Shown here one piece after another: positions 31,239 through 38,771 of a stretch of DNA of 64,000 nucleotides; the first letter of the stretch is position 1; each line of letters opens with the position of its first letter. Under the pieces are notes generated by a model. The model was not told the origin of the DNA. It did no database searches and saw nothing but the letters and a program-made list of their open reading frames with translations. The DNA is from JAJYIV01 sp964499955. Lineage in GTDB: Bacteria > Patescibacteriota > Patescibacteriia > UBA9934 > GWF2-40-263. Position numbers and translations under genes: made by a program. Where the stretch lies: the NCBI GenBank assembly GCA_964499955.1, contig CAZCMI010000002.1, positions 3,486 through 67,485 on the forward strand, written 5' to 3'.

Positions 31239-31754
31239 ATGGATGGGAAAGACGCGCATCCGCTCCCGATCTGGTTCACCGTGCAGGTGGATCTGCGGGA
31301 GAAGGAGCTGAAAGCGCTGATCAAGCAGTACAAGCACAGGGCACGGCGTGGGCGCAGTGCAATCGCGCCCGGCGCCTTCGACGTTCTGTGCCGGTTGGAA
31401 ACGTTCCAACCGCCGCGGTCCTACACGCTTTCGCTTGTGACCGGCGCCCGGCTCGGCCTGGCGGGATCGTATACGCGAGCGGCCTTGTACGCGGCGGCCG
31501 AAGCGCGCGGGTTGCGCCCGTGCCCGCCGGAACTCGGCCTGCTGCTCGTGGAACGGCACCAAACGCGGTTTCCGAGGGACGCGTGGGTGACGCTCGGCAT
31601 GACGCCCGCGCCGGATTCCTTCGGGGACGACATGCTTTTCCACGTTTCCGTGGATGAAGAACGCGTCTGCGGCATCTCCGTCGGTTCCGGACATCCACAG
31701 ACGACGTTTAACGCCCAGACGATCTGGTTGTGGTGGAATCCCGCTGCCGACTGA
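31239..31754 (+). CDS. Hypothetical protein (CPR-type, LRPCPPELGLLL motif)
   Basis: This 171-residue soluble protein is of unknown function. The segment AARGLRPCPPELGLLL...AWVTLGMTPAPDSFGDDMLFHVS, and the end WLWWNPAAD, resemble short hypothetical proteins common in Parcubacteria, which have LRPCPAEVG and a terminal W-x-P. This is a memory-based likeness. The GAGGTG stretch 8 nt before the ATG could be an SD, which is unusual for this genome. Confidence 0.65.
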   Translation: MDGKDAHPLPIWFTVQVDLREKELKALIKQYKHRARRGRSAIAPGAFDVLCRLETFQPPRSYTLSLVTGARLGLAGSYTRAALYAAAEARGLRPCPPELGLLLVERHQTRFPRDAWVTLGMTPAPDSFGDDMLFHVSVDEERVCGISVGSGHPQTTFNAQTIWLWWNPAAD

Positions 31755-31818
31755 CCGGCGCTGCTTCCGCGAAACACCAACTCCTGCCGCCCCGGTTCTT
31801 CCGAGGTGGCGTTTTTGT

Positions 31819-31824
31819 TATGAT
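31819..31824 (+). promoter_or_regulatory. -10 box of rnhB (leaderless start)
   Basis: TATGAT ends 9 nt before the rnhB ATG. Confidence 0.5.
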
Positions 31825-31833
31825 CGGGTTCAT

Positions 31834-32439
31834 ATGCGCCCACCGTCTTTCCAGATGGAAAAACAATTGCTGGCCGAGGGGTTTCGTTTTGTGGCGGGCG
31901 TGGATGAAGTTGGATGCGGGGCCTTGGCTGGGCCGGTGATGGCTGGGGCGGCGATTCTGCCGCTCGATTCCCGGCTGGGGGCGTTGCGCGACAGCAAATT
32001 ATTATCGCCCGCCGCGCGCGAGGACCTGTATCCGTTGATTATGAAACGCGCCGTCGCTTGGGCCGTGGGGTCGGCGTCGGTGGAGGAAATCGCCGCGTTG
32101 AACATTCGGGGCGCGTCGTTGCTCGCCATGCGCCGGGCGGTGGAAGGTCTGCGCGTTCCGCCCGACTTCGTTCTGGTGGACGCATGGAAGATCCCCGGTA
32201 TTCCGCATCCGCAACGCGGCGTGGTGCGCGGAGACCGGACGGTGAAGTCCATTGCCGCGGCGTCTATTCTCGCCAAAGTCACCCGGGACCGCCTGATGGT
32301 GCGGGCGGCGGACGCGCATCCGGCCTACGGTTTCGACATACACAAGGGCTATGCCACGGCGGCCCACCGCGCCGCCATCGCCGCGCACGGCCCCTGCCCC
32401 TTGCACCGGCTGTCATATCGGACGTTCGGGGCGGTATAA
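31834..32439 (+). CDS. rnhB: Ribonuclease HII
   Basis: The protein has 201 residues. The catalytic start FVAGVDEVGCGALAGPVMAGA (Asp24, Glu25) and the later VLVDAWKIPG and KSIAAASILAKVTRDR segments are those of RNase HII, which cuts RNA in RNA-DNA hybrids and removes single ribonucleotides. The ATG at 31834 fits both the family start and the nearby -10 box. Confidence 0.93.
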   Translation: MRPPSFQMEKQLLAEGFRFVAGVDEVGCGALAGPVMAGAAILPLDSRLGALRDSKLLSPAAREDLYPLIMKRAVAWAVGSASVEEIAALNIRGASLLAMRRAVEGLRVPPDFVLVDAWKIPGIPHPQRGVVRGDRTVKSIAAASILAKVTRDRLMVRAADAHPAYGFDIHKGYATAAHRAAIAAHGPCPLHRLSYRTFGAV

Positions 32440-32440
32440 T
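32435..32440 (+). promoter_or_regulatory. -10 box of the LysM/M23 gene
   Basis: A perfect TATAAT overlaps the rnhB stop codon. It lies too close to a possible TTG start at 32446 for an SD-led leader. Confidence 0.5.
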
Positions 32441-32523
32441 GCCGATTGACGCGCACGGCCTTTTGCCGTACCGTGTTGTCTCCGTTTATCGGGTTTTCTA
32501 TCCGTGTTTCCTTCAAACAATTG

Positions 32524-33921
32524 ATGGTCCGTGCGGCGCTTTCCGTGCTCCGCGGTCTGATTCTTCTGAAGCGCCATGCCGGCCCCGTCCTGCGAGTCCT
32601 CGTCTCGCCGTTCTTGGCCGTCGGGCGCTTTTTGCTGTTTGCGGTCGGGGTGCCGTTGTACCGCGCCTTCTTTTTCCTGCGCCGCCTGTTCGGACGCATT
32701 GCGGGCGCGGCCAAGCACCGGGCGTTCTTCGTGGTGGCCAGCCGCCATCTCATCCACGCGGTCGCCTTGGCGGTCGCCTTGTCCGTGGTGGCCGCCAACG
32801 TGCAGGCGCGCGGCCAGTTGCGTGCCGAACATTACGGCCGTGACAGCATCCTCTACCACCTGGTGGCGGACGGAACCATGGTGGAAGTCTTGGAAACCGA
32901 AAGCGCGGAAACGGCCTTCCGGTTCGTGCCGTCCCAATACGCCGCGGACGCGTCCCTGCGCGCCGACGCCCATTTAGACTTCATTTCCTTCGACAGCGAA
33001 TACGCCACCACGATGGTCGGCGGATCCATCGCCGTCCTGCCCGGCGGCATGCCCAGTTCTTCTTCCGGCTCTGCCCCCACCGCGTCTCCCACCACGCCCC
33101 GTCCGCCCGTTCCGACCCGCACGGAAACGGAAACGTACGTCATCCAATCCGGCGACACGCTCTCCGGCATCGCCGCGAAATTCGGTCTGAACCTCAACAC
33201 GATTTTGTGGGCGAACAACTTGTCGTCCCGCAGCGTGCTCCGCTTGGGCGCGTCCCTGACCATTCCGCCCGTGGACGGCGTGTATTACACGGTGAAGAGC
33301 GGGGATACGGTGGCCCGCATCGCCCAGACGCATCGGGCGGAACAATCGGACATTCTTTCGGCCAACCAACTGAGCGGAGCGGGTACCTTGCGCATCGGCC
33401 AGCAGTTGGTGATTCCGGGCGGGACGCCTCCCGCCACGCCTGCGCCTGCGCGCACGACTCCCGCGCCGATTCAGCAGCTGTTCCAGCCCCCCGCCGCTGT
33501 CACCGTCACGCCCCGCCCCGCCGACCAGCAGCCCGTGGCTTCGCGCGGTTCGGCCGCCGGGCAAGGCACGTGGATTTGGCCGACGGAATGGCGCATCATT
33601 ACCCAGTATTACGGCTGGAGCCATACGGGCGTGGACATCGACGGCGACTATTCCACCCACTCCTTCGCCGCCGCGGACGGCACGGTTATCTACAGCGGCT
33701 GGCGCAACGGCTACGGCATGACGGTCGAAATCGACCATGGCGGCGGCTACGTGACCCGCTACGCCCACCACTCCAAGCACTACGTGGACGCGGGCGACGT
33801 GGTGAAGGCGGGCGACATCATCGCCCAGACGGGTACGACGGGCCGGTCCACCGGCACCCACTTGCACTTCGAAGTCATTAAGGACGGCCGGTTCCAGAAC
33901 CCGTTGGAATACGTGCGGTAA
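32524..33921 (+). CDS. LysM-M23 peptidoglycan hydrolase
   Basis: From the ATG at 32524 the protein has 465 residues. In-frame TTG (32446) or GTG (32473) starts would lengthen it. An N-terminal basic/hydrophobic region has one or two helices (about 30-95). LysM 1 (about 204-250, YVIQSGDTLSGIAAKFG) and LysM 2 (about 254-300) bind glycan, and a Pro/Thr linker leads to a C-terminal M23 domain with HTGVDIDG (about 366) and HLHFE (about 445), the zinc ligands. It should cut peptide crosslinks at the cell surface. Both HxxxD and HxH motifs are intact. Confidence 0.9.
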   Translation: MVRAALSVLRGLILLKRHAGPVLRVLVSPFLAVGRFLLFAVGVPLYRAFFFLRRLFGRIAGAAKHRAFFVVASRHLIHAVALAVALSVVAANVQARGQLRAEHYGRDSILYHLVADGTMVEVLETESAETAFRFVPSQYAADASLRADAHLDFISFDSEYATTMVGGSIAVLPGGMPSSSSGSAPTASPTTPRPPVPTRTETETYVIQSGDTLSGIAAKFGLNLNTILWANNLSSRSVLRLGASLTIPPVDGVYYTVKSGDTVARIAQTHRAEQSDILSANQLSGAGTLRIGQQLVIPGGTPPATPAPARTTPAPIQQLFQPPAAVTVTPRPADQQPVASRGSAAGQGTWIWPTEWRIITQYYGWSHTGVDIDGDYSTHSFAAADGTVIYSGWRNGYGMTVEIDHGGGYVTRYAHHSKHYVDAGDVVKAGDIIAQTGTTGRSTGTHLHFEVIKDGRFQNPLEYVR

Positions 33922-33952
33922 CGAACGCGGAGCCAGCGCTCCGCGTTTCGCG

Positions 33953-33958
33953 TATAAT
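33953..33958 (+). promoter_or_regulatory. -10 box of zinc-ribbon membrane protein gene (leaderless start)
   Basis: TATAAT ends 9 nt before the ATG at 33968. Confidence 0.55.
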
Positions 33959-33967
33959 GGCGGACAT

Positions 33968-34363
33968 ATGGGACACACCTGCACCAATTGCCGCGCGCAC
34001 ATCGAGGAGTGGAACAAATCCTGCGGGTCCTGCGGATTCCGATTGGTGCTGGTGCCCGAGGCTGAGGCGCGCGAACGATATCTGCGCGTGCCGTCCTTGG
34101 GCGCGCTGCTTTGGACGCAAGGGTGGGCCTTTGGCGCGCGGTTGTACCTATGGTTTGTTCTGTCTTTGATTCCGCCGGTGGGGCCGTTCGTCTTGGTGTT
34201 GTGCGTGATCTTCGGGCGGCGGTGGAGCTGGAAACACGGCTCCTGGACGGATTGGGAAGAATTCCGTTCGCGGATGCGGTTGCTGGATATTCTGGCGGGT
34301 GTGTGGGCGGCCTGCCTGCTGGGTGCGTACCTGTATTTCCGGTTCGTCGTTCAGGCCTCGTGA
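33968..34363 (+). CDS. Zinc-ribbon membrane protein, hypothetical
   Basis: The 131-residue protein has a zinc ribbon at the start (CTNC at 5-8, CGSCG at 19-23) and two or three membrane helices (about 58-85 and 107-128). Function unknown. It converges with yifB, and the two coding regions overlap by 13 nt at their 3' ends. Confidence 0.7.
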   Translation: MGHTCTNCRAHIEEWNKSCGSCGFRLVLVPEAEARERYLRVPSLGALLWTQGWAFGARLYLWFVLSLIPPVGPFVLVLCVIFGRRWSWKHGSWTDWEEFRSRMRLLDILAGVWAACLLGAYLYFRFVVQAS

Positions 34364-35871
34364 AGACGATAGTGGAGGGCTTCGGCGATATGCGGCGGTT
34401 CGATGGTTGCGCTGGTTGCCCCGCCGGCGAGGTCGGCGATGGTGCGGGCGACTTTGCGCAGGCGGGATACGGCGCGACCGGAGAGCACATGTCGGTCGGC
34501 TGCGCGGGAAAGCAGGGTGGCCGCCTCGGGTGAAAGCGCGCACCAGTCGTCCAGCCGGCGCGGCGGGATATCGGCATTGGTGAGGAACGGTGTGCCTTTG
34601 CCGCGCCGTTGTTGGTGCGTTCGCGCGCGCATGACTCGTTTTCGCACCGCTTCGGAAGGCTCTTCCTCCGCACGCGTCAATTGTGCGGATGCCGCTTGCA
34701 ACGGGACTTCCACGAGAACGTCGAACCGGTCCAACAGCGGCCCGGACACCCGGCGGCGGTAGCGTTCGCGGACGGCGAGCGAACATACGCAGGGTTTGCG
34801 CGGGTCGGAGGCGAATCCGCACGGGCACGGGTTCATGGCGGCGGCGATGAGACAGCGGGCGGGAAACCGAACCGTGCCGTGCGCGCGGGCCACGGTGACG
34901 TCCCCGTCTTCCATCGGCTGGCGCAGCTGTTCCAACACGCGGCGTTGGAATTCAGGGAGTTCGTCCAAAAACAGCACGCCGCGATGCGCCAAACTCACCT
35001 CACCGGGGCGCGGGACGGCGCCCCCGCCCACCAAGGCGACGGCGGAACTGGAATGATGCGGATGTCGGAACGGCCGCACGCGCATCAACGACGCGCCTTC
35101 GGGCAGCAGGCCCGCCACGGACGCCACAACGGTCGTTTCGACGGCTTCTTCTTCGGACAGCGGCGGCAGAATACCCGGCAACGCGCGCGCCAGCAGGGTT
35201 TTGCCCGTGCCGGGCGGTCCGTTCAACAACACGTTATGCCCGCCTGCGGCCGCGATTTCCAACGCGCGTTTGGCATGGGCTTGGCCGCGGATATGGGCGA
35301 AATCCGTTTCCGGCGGCGGATGGGCCGCGCGCGCTTTTTGCCGCGGCCACGCGGGGATGTTCTCCTTCCCCGCCGCCCAGTCCGTGAGTTGCCGCACATG
35401 ACGCACGCCTCGTACGGAAACACCACGCACGGCCGCCGCTTCCGCCGCATTGCGTTCGGGCACGAACAAAGCGCGGAACCCCCGCCGGGCGCACAGCAGG
35501 GCCGCGGCGAGCGCCCCGCGCACCGGTCGCACGCTCCCGTCCAAGCCCAGTTCCCCCAACACCAGGCAATCCGCGAACGCGTCCGGTGGAAAGACACCCT
35601 GCGCGCCCAAGACGGAAAGCGCGATGGGCAGGTCGAAGGCCGGTCCCTGCTTGCGCAAGTCGGCGGGCGCCAGATTCACCGTCACGCGCGTATCCGGGAA
35701 ATCCAAGTTGCTGGCACGAGCGGCGGCGCGGATACGTTCCTTTGCTTCCTTCACGGCGGCATCCGGCAATCCCACAATGAAAAAATTCGGCAGGCCGAAA
35801 CGGACGTCGGTTTCCACCTGCACGGGCACGGCCTCCACGCCAACGACGGCGGCGGTAAAAACGGCGGACAT
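34351..35871 (-). CDS. YifB/ComM family Mg-chelatase-like AAA+ ATPase
   Basis: The protein has 506 residues. The N-terminal Lon-like domain has VQVETDVRFGLPNFFIVGLPDAAVKEAKERIRAA, then the AAA+ core with LNGPPGTGKTLLARALPGILPPL (about 212-234) and FLDELPEF, followed by the Mg_chelatase C-terminal domain. Relatives (ComM) act as helicases in branch migration during recombination and transformation. Its ATG lies directly at the end of a strong hairpin (35877-35903) whose 3' arm holds GGGGGAG, so the start may be controlled by that structure. Confidence 0.92.
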   Translation of the reverse strand: MSAVFTAAVVGVEAVPVQVETDVRFGLPNFFIVGLPDAAVKEAKERIRAAARASNLDFPDTRVTVNLAPADLRKQGPAFDLPIALSVLGAQGVFPPDAFADCLVLGELGLDGSVRPVRGALAAALLCARRGFRALFVPERNAAEAAAVRGVSVRGVRHVRQLTDWAAGKENIPAWPRQKARAAHPPPETDFAHIRGQAHAKRALEIAAAGGHNVLLNGPPGTGKTLLARALPGILPPLSEEEAVETTVVASVAGLLPEGASLMRVRPFRHPHHSSSAVALVGGGAVPRPGEVSLAHRGVLFLDELPEFQRRVLEQLRQPMEDGDVTVARAHGTVRFPARCLIAAAMNPCPCGFASDPRKPCVCSLAVRERYRRRVSGPLLDRFDVLVEVPLQAASAQLTRAEEEPSEAVRKRVMRARTHQQRRGKGTPFLTNADIPPRRLDDWCALSPEAATLLSRAADRHVLSGRAVSRLRKVARTIADLAGGATSATIEPPHIAEALHYRLHEA

Positions 35872-35903
35872 ACAAAAACTCCCCCGAACGGGTCGGGGGA
35901 GTT
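35871..35903 (-). terminator. Hairpin with T-run between lspA and yifB
   Basis: On the minus strand, AACTCCCCCGA-cccgt-TCGGGGGAGTT is followed by TTTTTGTATG. The T-run ends at the yifB start codon. It is a terminator for lspA by form, but its 3' arm also carries a purine-rich SD-like GGGGGAG 8-9 nt before that ATG. Confidence 0.7.
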
Positions 35904-35919
35904 AATTTATGCTTGCATC

Positions 35920-36396
35920 CTACGTCTTTTGCGGCGGTTTGTCAATCGATTCTTCCGTGCGCGCGGCGTCTTGGCCCGCCGAAAGCAGCCAAACGATGCC
36001 GCCGATGATCACGACATCCGACAAGTTGAAGGCGGAACGACCGAACAGCAGCAGATAGTCCACCGTGAAGCCGTACCACGCCCGGTCAATCACGTTTCCG
36101 ATGCCGCCGATGATCACCGTGAGCGCCGCCAAGGCCGCGGCGGGATTGCTTGCACGCGCCGTCCACGCCAGCCGGCCCAAGGCCAGGCCCAAAGCGATGG
36201 AAATGACGAGAATCACCCAGCCGCGCATGGGGATGTTGAACGCGATACCGAAATTCTTGTGAACCACCAAGGCCAAAAGACCGGGATCCTGCACGGACGT
36301 GTCCGGCGGGAAATGCGCCAAGGCGTAGCGCTTCAACCACCCGTCCGCGGTAACGGTGAGGGCGGCCAGCAAGGGGAAGACGGCCCGGCGGTCCAT
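35920..36396 (-). CDS. lspA: Signal peptidase II (lipoprotein signal peptidase)
   Basis: The protein has 158 residues and four membrane helices. The catalytic aspartates are in GGIGNVIDR (Asp104) and FNLSD (Asp127), and the conserved KNFGIAF lies at 47-53. It removes signal peptides from lipoproteins, fitting the several lipoprotein genes in this window. The ATG at 36394-36396 is 10 nt past the dksA-like stop. Confidence 0.92.
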   Translation of the reverse strand: MDRRAVFPLLAALTVTADGWLKRYALAHFPPDTSVQDPGLLALVVHKNFGIAFNIPMRGWVILVISIALGLALGRLAWTARASNPAAALAALTVIIGGIGNVIDRAWYGFTVDYLLLFGRSAFNLSDVVIIGGIVWLLSAGQDAARTEESIDKPPQKT

Positions 36397-36406
36397 GAAG
36401 GGGTGG

Positions 36407-36775
36407 TTATACTTCCTGAGTGAAGGTCTTTTTGCATTCGATGCAGGAGCCGGAGGTCGGCCGGGCGCGCATGCGGCGTTCGTCGATGTCTTGTTTGCAG
36501 TAGGTGCAGACGCCGTAGGTGCCCTTTTTGATGGCTTCCAGGGCTTTTTCCACGTCGCGCAGGGCGCGGGACAGTTCCGTTTCCACGGACAGGCTGTCGC
36601 TGAAGGCGGCGACTTCCGCCGCGCTTTCATCTTCGCTTTCTCCCGCATGGTCGTCCGCGGGGCCGTGGGAAGACGCTTGGCGGTGGCTCAGGCGGGACAG
36701 TTCCTCCTCCAGGCGCGTTTTCTCGGTCTGCAGGCGGGTTTCCATTTCTTGGACGAAGGAAGGAGCAAGGGCCAT
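36407..36775 (-). CDS. DksA/TraR-family zinc-finger protein
   Basis: The protein has 122 residues with a helical N-terminal half (coiled coil rich in Glu/Arg) and a C-terminal four-Cys zinc finger, CTYCKQDIDERRMRARPTSGSCIEC (C90, C93, C111, C114). DksA-like proteins bind in the RNA polymerase secondary channel. The acidic DxxDxA tip typical of E. coli DksA is not obvious, so regulatory activity is unclear. It starts about 50 nt downstream of the structured RNA's terminator and is followed by lspA. Confidence 0.88.
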   Translation of the reverse strand: MALAPSFVQEMETRLQTEKTRLEEELSRLSHRQASSHGPADDHAGESEDESAAEVAAFSDSLSVETELSRALRDVEKALEAIKKGTYGVCTYCKQDIDERRMRARPTSGSCIECKKTFTQEV

Positions 36776-36825
36776 ATCGTCTGAACGATGAATGAATGTT
36801 GCCAAAGAATGTACCAGGGATTTTC

Positions 36826-36885
36826 TAAAAAAACAACGGACCGATAGGCCCTACAAGTATAAGTGCAGGGACCGTAATCGGTCCG
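36826..36885 (-). terminator. Terminator of the structured RNA
   Basis: On the minus strand, CGGACCGAT (36877-36885) pairs with ATCGGTCCG (36837-36845), enclosing a second stem, and is followed by TTGTTTTTTT. It is a strong intrinsic terminator reading leftwards. Confidence 0.85.
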
Positions 36886-37206
36886 GAAGGAACAAGATGA
36901 CGCCAACTCGCGTTGGCGCAGGGATACACGGAAAACGGCCAAAGGCGTTTCACGCATGTCTCTGCGCCACACAGCGAATATGAAGCGTCTCATCTTGCAA
37001 GATGACACGCCTTCTCTACCGATTCATCGGTCTTATCCGCGGACGTTCCCGGAGGAACGCTATGGTGCGGACGGGCCCAGCCACGCGCCGGACTAGGACG
37101 ACGTATGGCAGAACAGTAGAGAAGCGGGATATCCCTCGAAAGCGTGGGGTGCCTTCGGGGGAACTCTCTGTGGTGTCTTGGAAAGAACGTCGCACCTCTA
37201 AGGTAC
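36827..37206 (-). ncRNA. Unclassified structured RNA, about 380 nt
   Basis: No plausible protein fits this stretch, yet it has a promoter (37213-37241), a terminator (36826-36885) and dense complementary pairing. Minus-strand hairpins: CGCCAAC-GCGA-GTTGGCG (36901-36918, GNRA loop), CGTTCC-TCCG-GGAACG (37044-37059, UNCG loop), CATCT-TGCA-AGATG, CCGA-TGAA-TCGG, and a long-range 9-bp pairing of CTTCTCTAC (37116-37124) with GTAGAGAAG (37011-37019) around a multi-branched domain. The stable loop types exist only in the minus-strand reading. I could not match it to RNase P RNA, tmRNA, SRP RNA or 6S RNA; a very divergent RNase P RNA remains possible. Confidence 0.65.
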
Positions 37207-37212
37207 ACAAAC

Positions 37213-37241
37213 AGTTTACCCGTTTTTGGTCATTTTGTCAA
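37213..37241 (-). promoter_or_regulatory. Sigma-70-type promoter of the structured RNA
   Basis: On the minus strand, TTGACA (37236-37241), 17 bp spacer, TAAACT (37213-37218). Start would be near 37206. Confidence 0.75.
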
Positions 37242-37323
37242 TTGATATATCTACCGTATTTTTAGCTGAAAAATCGAATGGTCTACACGAAAAGTCGTCA
37301 ACGGATTTTTTCCAAGGGAAAAG

Positions 37324-37363
37324 TTATCCACATTTCCACCGTTTTTCACACAACTTATCCACA
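37324..37363 (+). other. AT-rich patch with two perfect DnaA boxes
   Basis: TTATCCACA occurs at 37324-37332 and again at 37355-37363, the same way round and 31 bp apart (three helical turns). The surrounding 37210-37366 is the most AT-rich DNA near here. It could be an accessory DnaA-binding site, a DnaA-titrating or regulatory site for the structured RNA promoter, or a second origin element. Confidence 0.6.
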
Positions 37364-37366
37364 GTT

Positions 37367-38767
37367 CTAATAACACAGGCGAATTGTCGTGGAAAACGGG
37401 GAATTCTTGAGGGAACCTTCGCTGAACGTGAGGGAAAGGTCACGCAGGACATTTGGTTGGTGGAACGTGGCGGATGAGGCGGCGAATAAATCCCGCATGG
37501 ACGCATAGGCCGCGCCTTGGAAGCAGACGCTGGCCTTAGTCGGTTCCCCGTCCGGTTCTTCTTCGATGCCAAGCCAGGCAAACGCCAGGCGTTCCCGGTT
37601 CGTCAGGGCGAAGGACTGGTCTTTTTCCGCCAGAACGGCCACGTGCCCGTTCGGAGAACGTACATGCCGCACCCGTCCACCGGCCAACAGACGCTCTTCC
37701 ACGGTGACGGAGGCGGGGTCCGCGACGATTTCATCTGCCTGCGTTTGGTCCGGCAGAGTCCACGGGCGTAGCGTAGGTGCGTAAAAGGCCGCGGAAGCCG
37801 TGAGTAACCGCAAACGGTCTTCAGGCGACAACCCGTCGTTTTCCGTGGAAAGAACGTACCCGAACCCTTCCGATTCCGTCTCGTCGGGTTCCCGTGCAAG
37901 CAACAGGGTGCTAAAGGTGTTCGCGACCGCAGGTGCGTGGATTTGGCGGAGCAAGGTATCTATGTGCGCGGACGCGCCGAGCGAGGCTTCTTGTTCTTCC
38001 AGACCGTTGTTTGGCCACACTGGTGTAGACATATGGAGAACCGTTCCGGCGGGAAAGCGTTTCCATGGGGACGCCGGCAGGGGCAGACGCGGCAGGCGGA
38101 TCGCCCAGCCGTCCGCATCCGCCGTCACCACGCCTGTTTTCCACGATCCGTCCGGTTTCCCTTCCCATTGTACGTAGGCCGTGCCCACGCGGGGGAAAAA
38201 CAATCCCCAGGCCCGCCGAACCCAGGGCTGCGGCAGGCGAACGGCGGTGAGCGGCCGGGAACGGTCCGTCAGGACCACCAGGCCGGAGCTGGCGGACGTA
38301 GCCGTGATGCCATGGGTGTCCAACAGGTCTTCCAAGGAGGGCGGTTCGTAATTGTCTTCATCTGCGGGCGTTTCCTCCGTCGGGGTCTGCCAAAACAGAA
38401 GTCCTTCCGGCACAGCAAGCGTTTCCGAGCGGATGGCGGCGGACCGGCGGCCGTCGGCGTCGAAAAACACGGCGAGGTCCCCGTTCGCGTACGGGGCGAG
38501 TTCCCGCAGGGTCAGCCCGCGGTCGGACACGGCCGTCAGGTGCCCGACGGCGTCCAGGACGCGTTCCCAGCCGTTTGCGCCCGGATGCAGGCGCAGGATG
38601 GCGACCGTGCCCTCCGGCACGGCGGAACCGACGTCCGTACGTTCAAACCAGGCCGTCGTGCCCGCATAGGCGGCCGCCAAGCAGGCGATCAGCCCCAAAA
38701 ACCACGCAACCCGCCGGGCGGGGCGGGTTGCGGAGGTTCTTCCCAAGGGGATGTTCAGACGCGACAT
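37367..38767 (-). CDS. Hypothetical membrane-anchored exported protein
   Basis: The 466-residue protein has an N-terminal anchor (about 20-42, VAWFLGLIACLAAAYAGTTAW) and a large exported domain with no recognised family. The start (MSRLNIP at 38765-38767) is chosen because it puts the helix near the N-terminus. Recurring segments (VAILRLHPGANGWERVLDAVGHL, GDLAVFFDADGRRSAAIRSE) hint at a DUF3352-like fold, which I cannot confirm. It starts 4 nt past the pnp stop, so it is likely co-transcribed with rpsO-pnp. Confidence 0.65.
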   Translation of the reverse strand: MSRLNIPLGRTSATRPARRVAWFLGLIACLAAAYAGTTAWFERTDVGSAVPEGTVAILRLHPGANGWERVLDAVGHLTAVSDRGLTLRELAPYANGDLAVFFDADGRRSAAIRSETLAVPEGLLFWQTPTEETPADEDNYEPPSLEDLLDTHGITATSASSGLVVLTDRSRPLTAVRLPQPWVRRAWGLFFPRVGTAYVQWEGKPDGSWKTGVVTADADGWAIRLPRLPLPASPWKRFPAGTVLHMSTPVWPNNGLEEQEASLGASAHIDTLLRQIHAPAVANTFSTLLLAREPDETESEGFGYVLSTENDGLSPEDRLRLLTASAAFYAPTLRPWTLPDQTQADEIVADPASVTVEERLLAGGRVRHVRSPNGHVAVLAEKDQSFALTNRERLAFAWLGIEEEPDGEPTKASVCFQGAAYASMRDLFAASSATFHQPNVLRDLSLTFSEGSLKNSPFSTTIRLCY

Positions 38768-38771
38768 GCGA

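Noticed and set aside
36880..36920. GGTCCGGAAGGAACAAG on the + strand, like the SRP RNA domain IV loop
   Set aside because: The AGCAG side of the symmetric loop is not matched, no Alu-type or long-stem partner is found, and promoter and terminator point to transcription of the opposite strand.
36775..37210. tmRNA in the structured RNA gap
   Set aside because: No T-arm (GGTTCGAxTCC), no CCA end and no tag reading frame followed by a stop were found on either strand.
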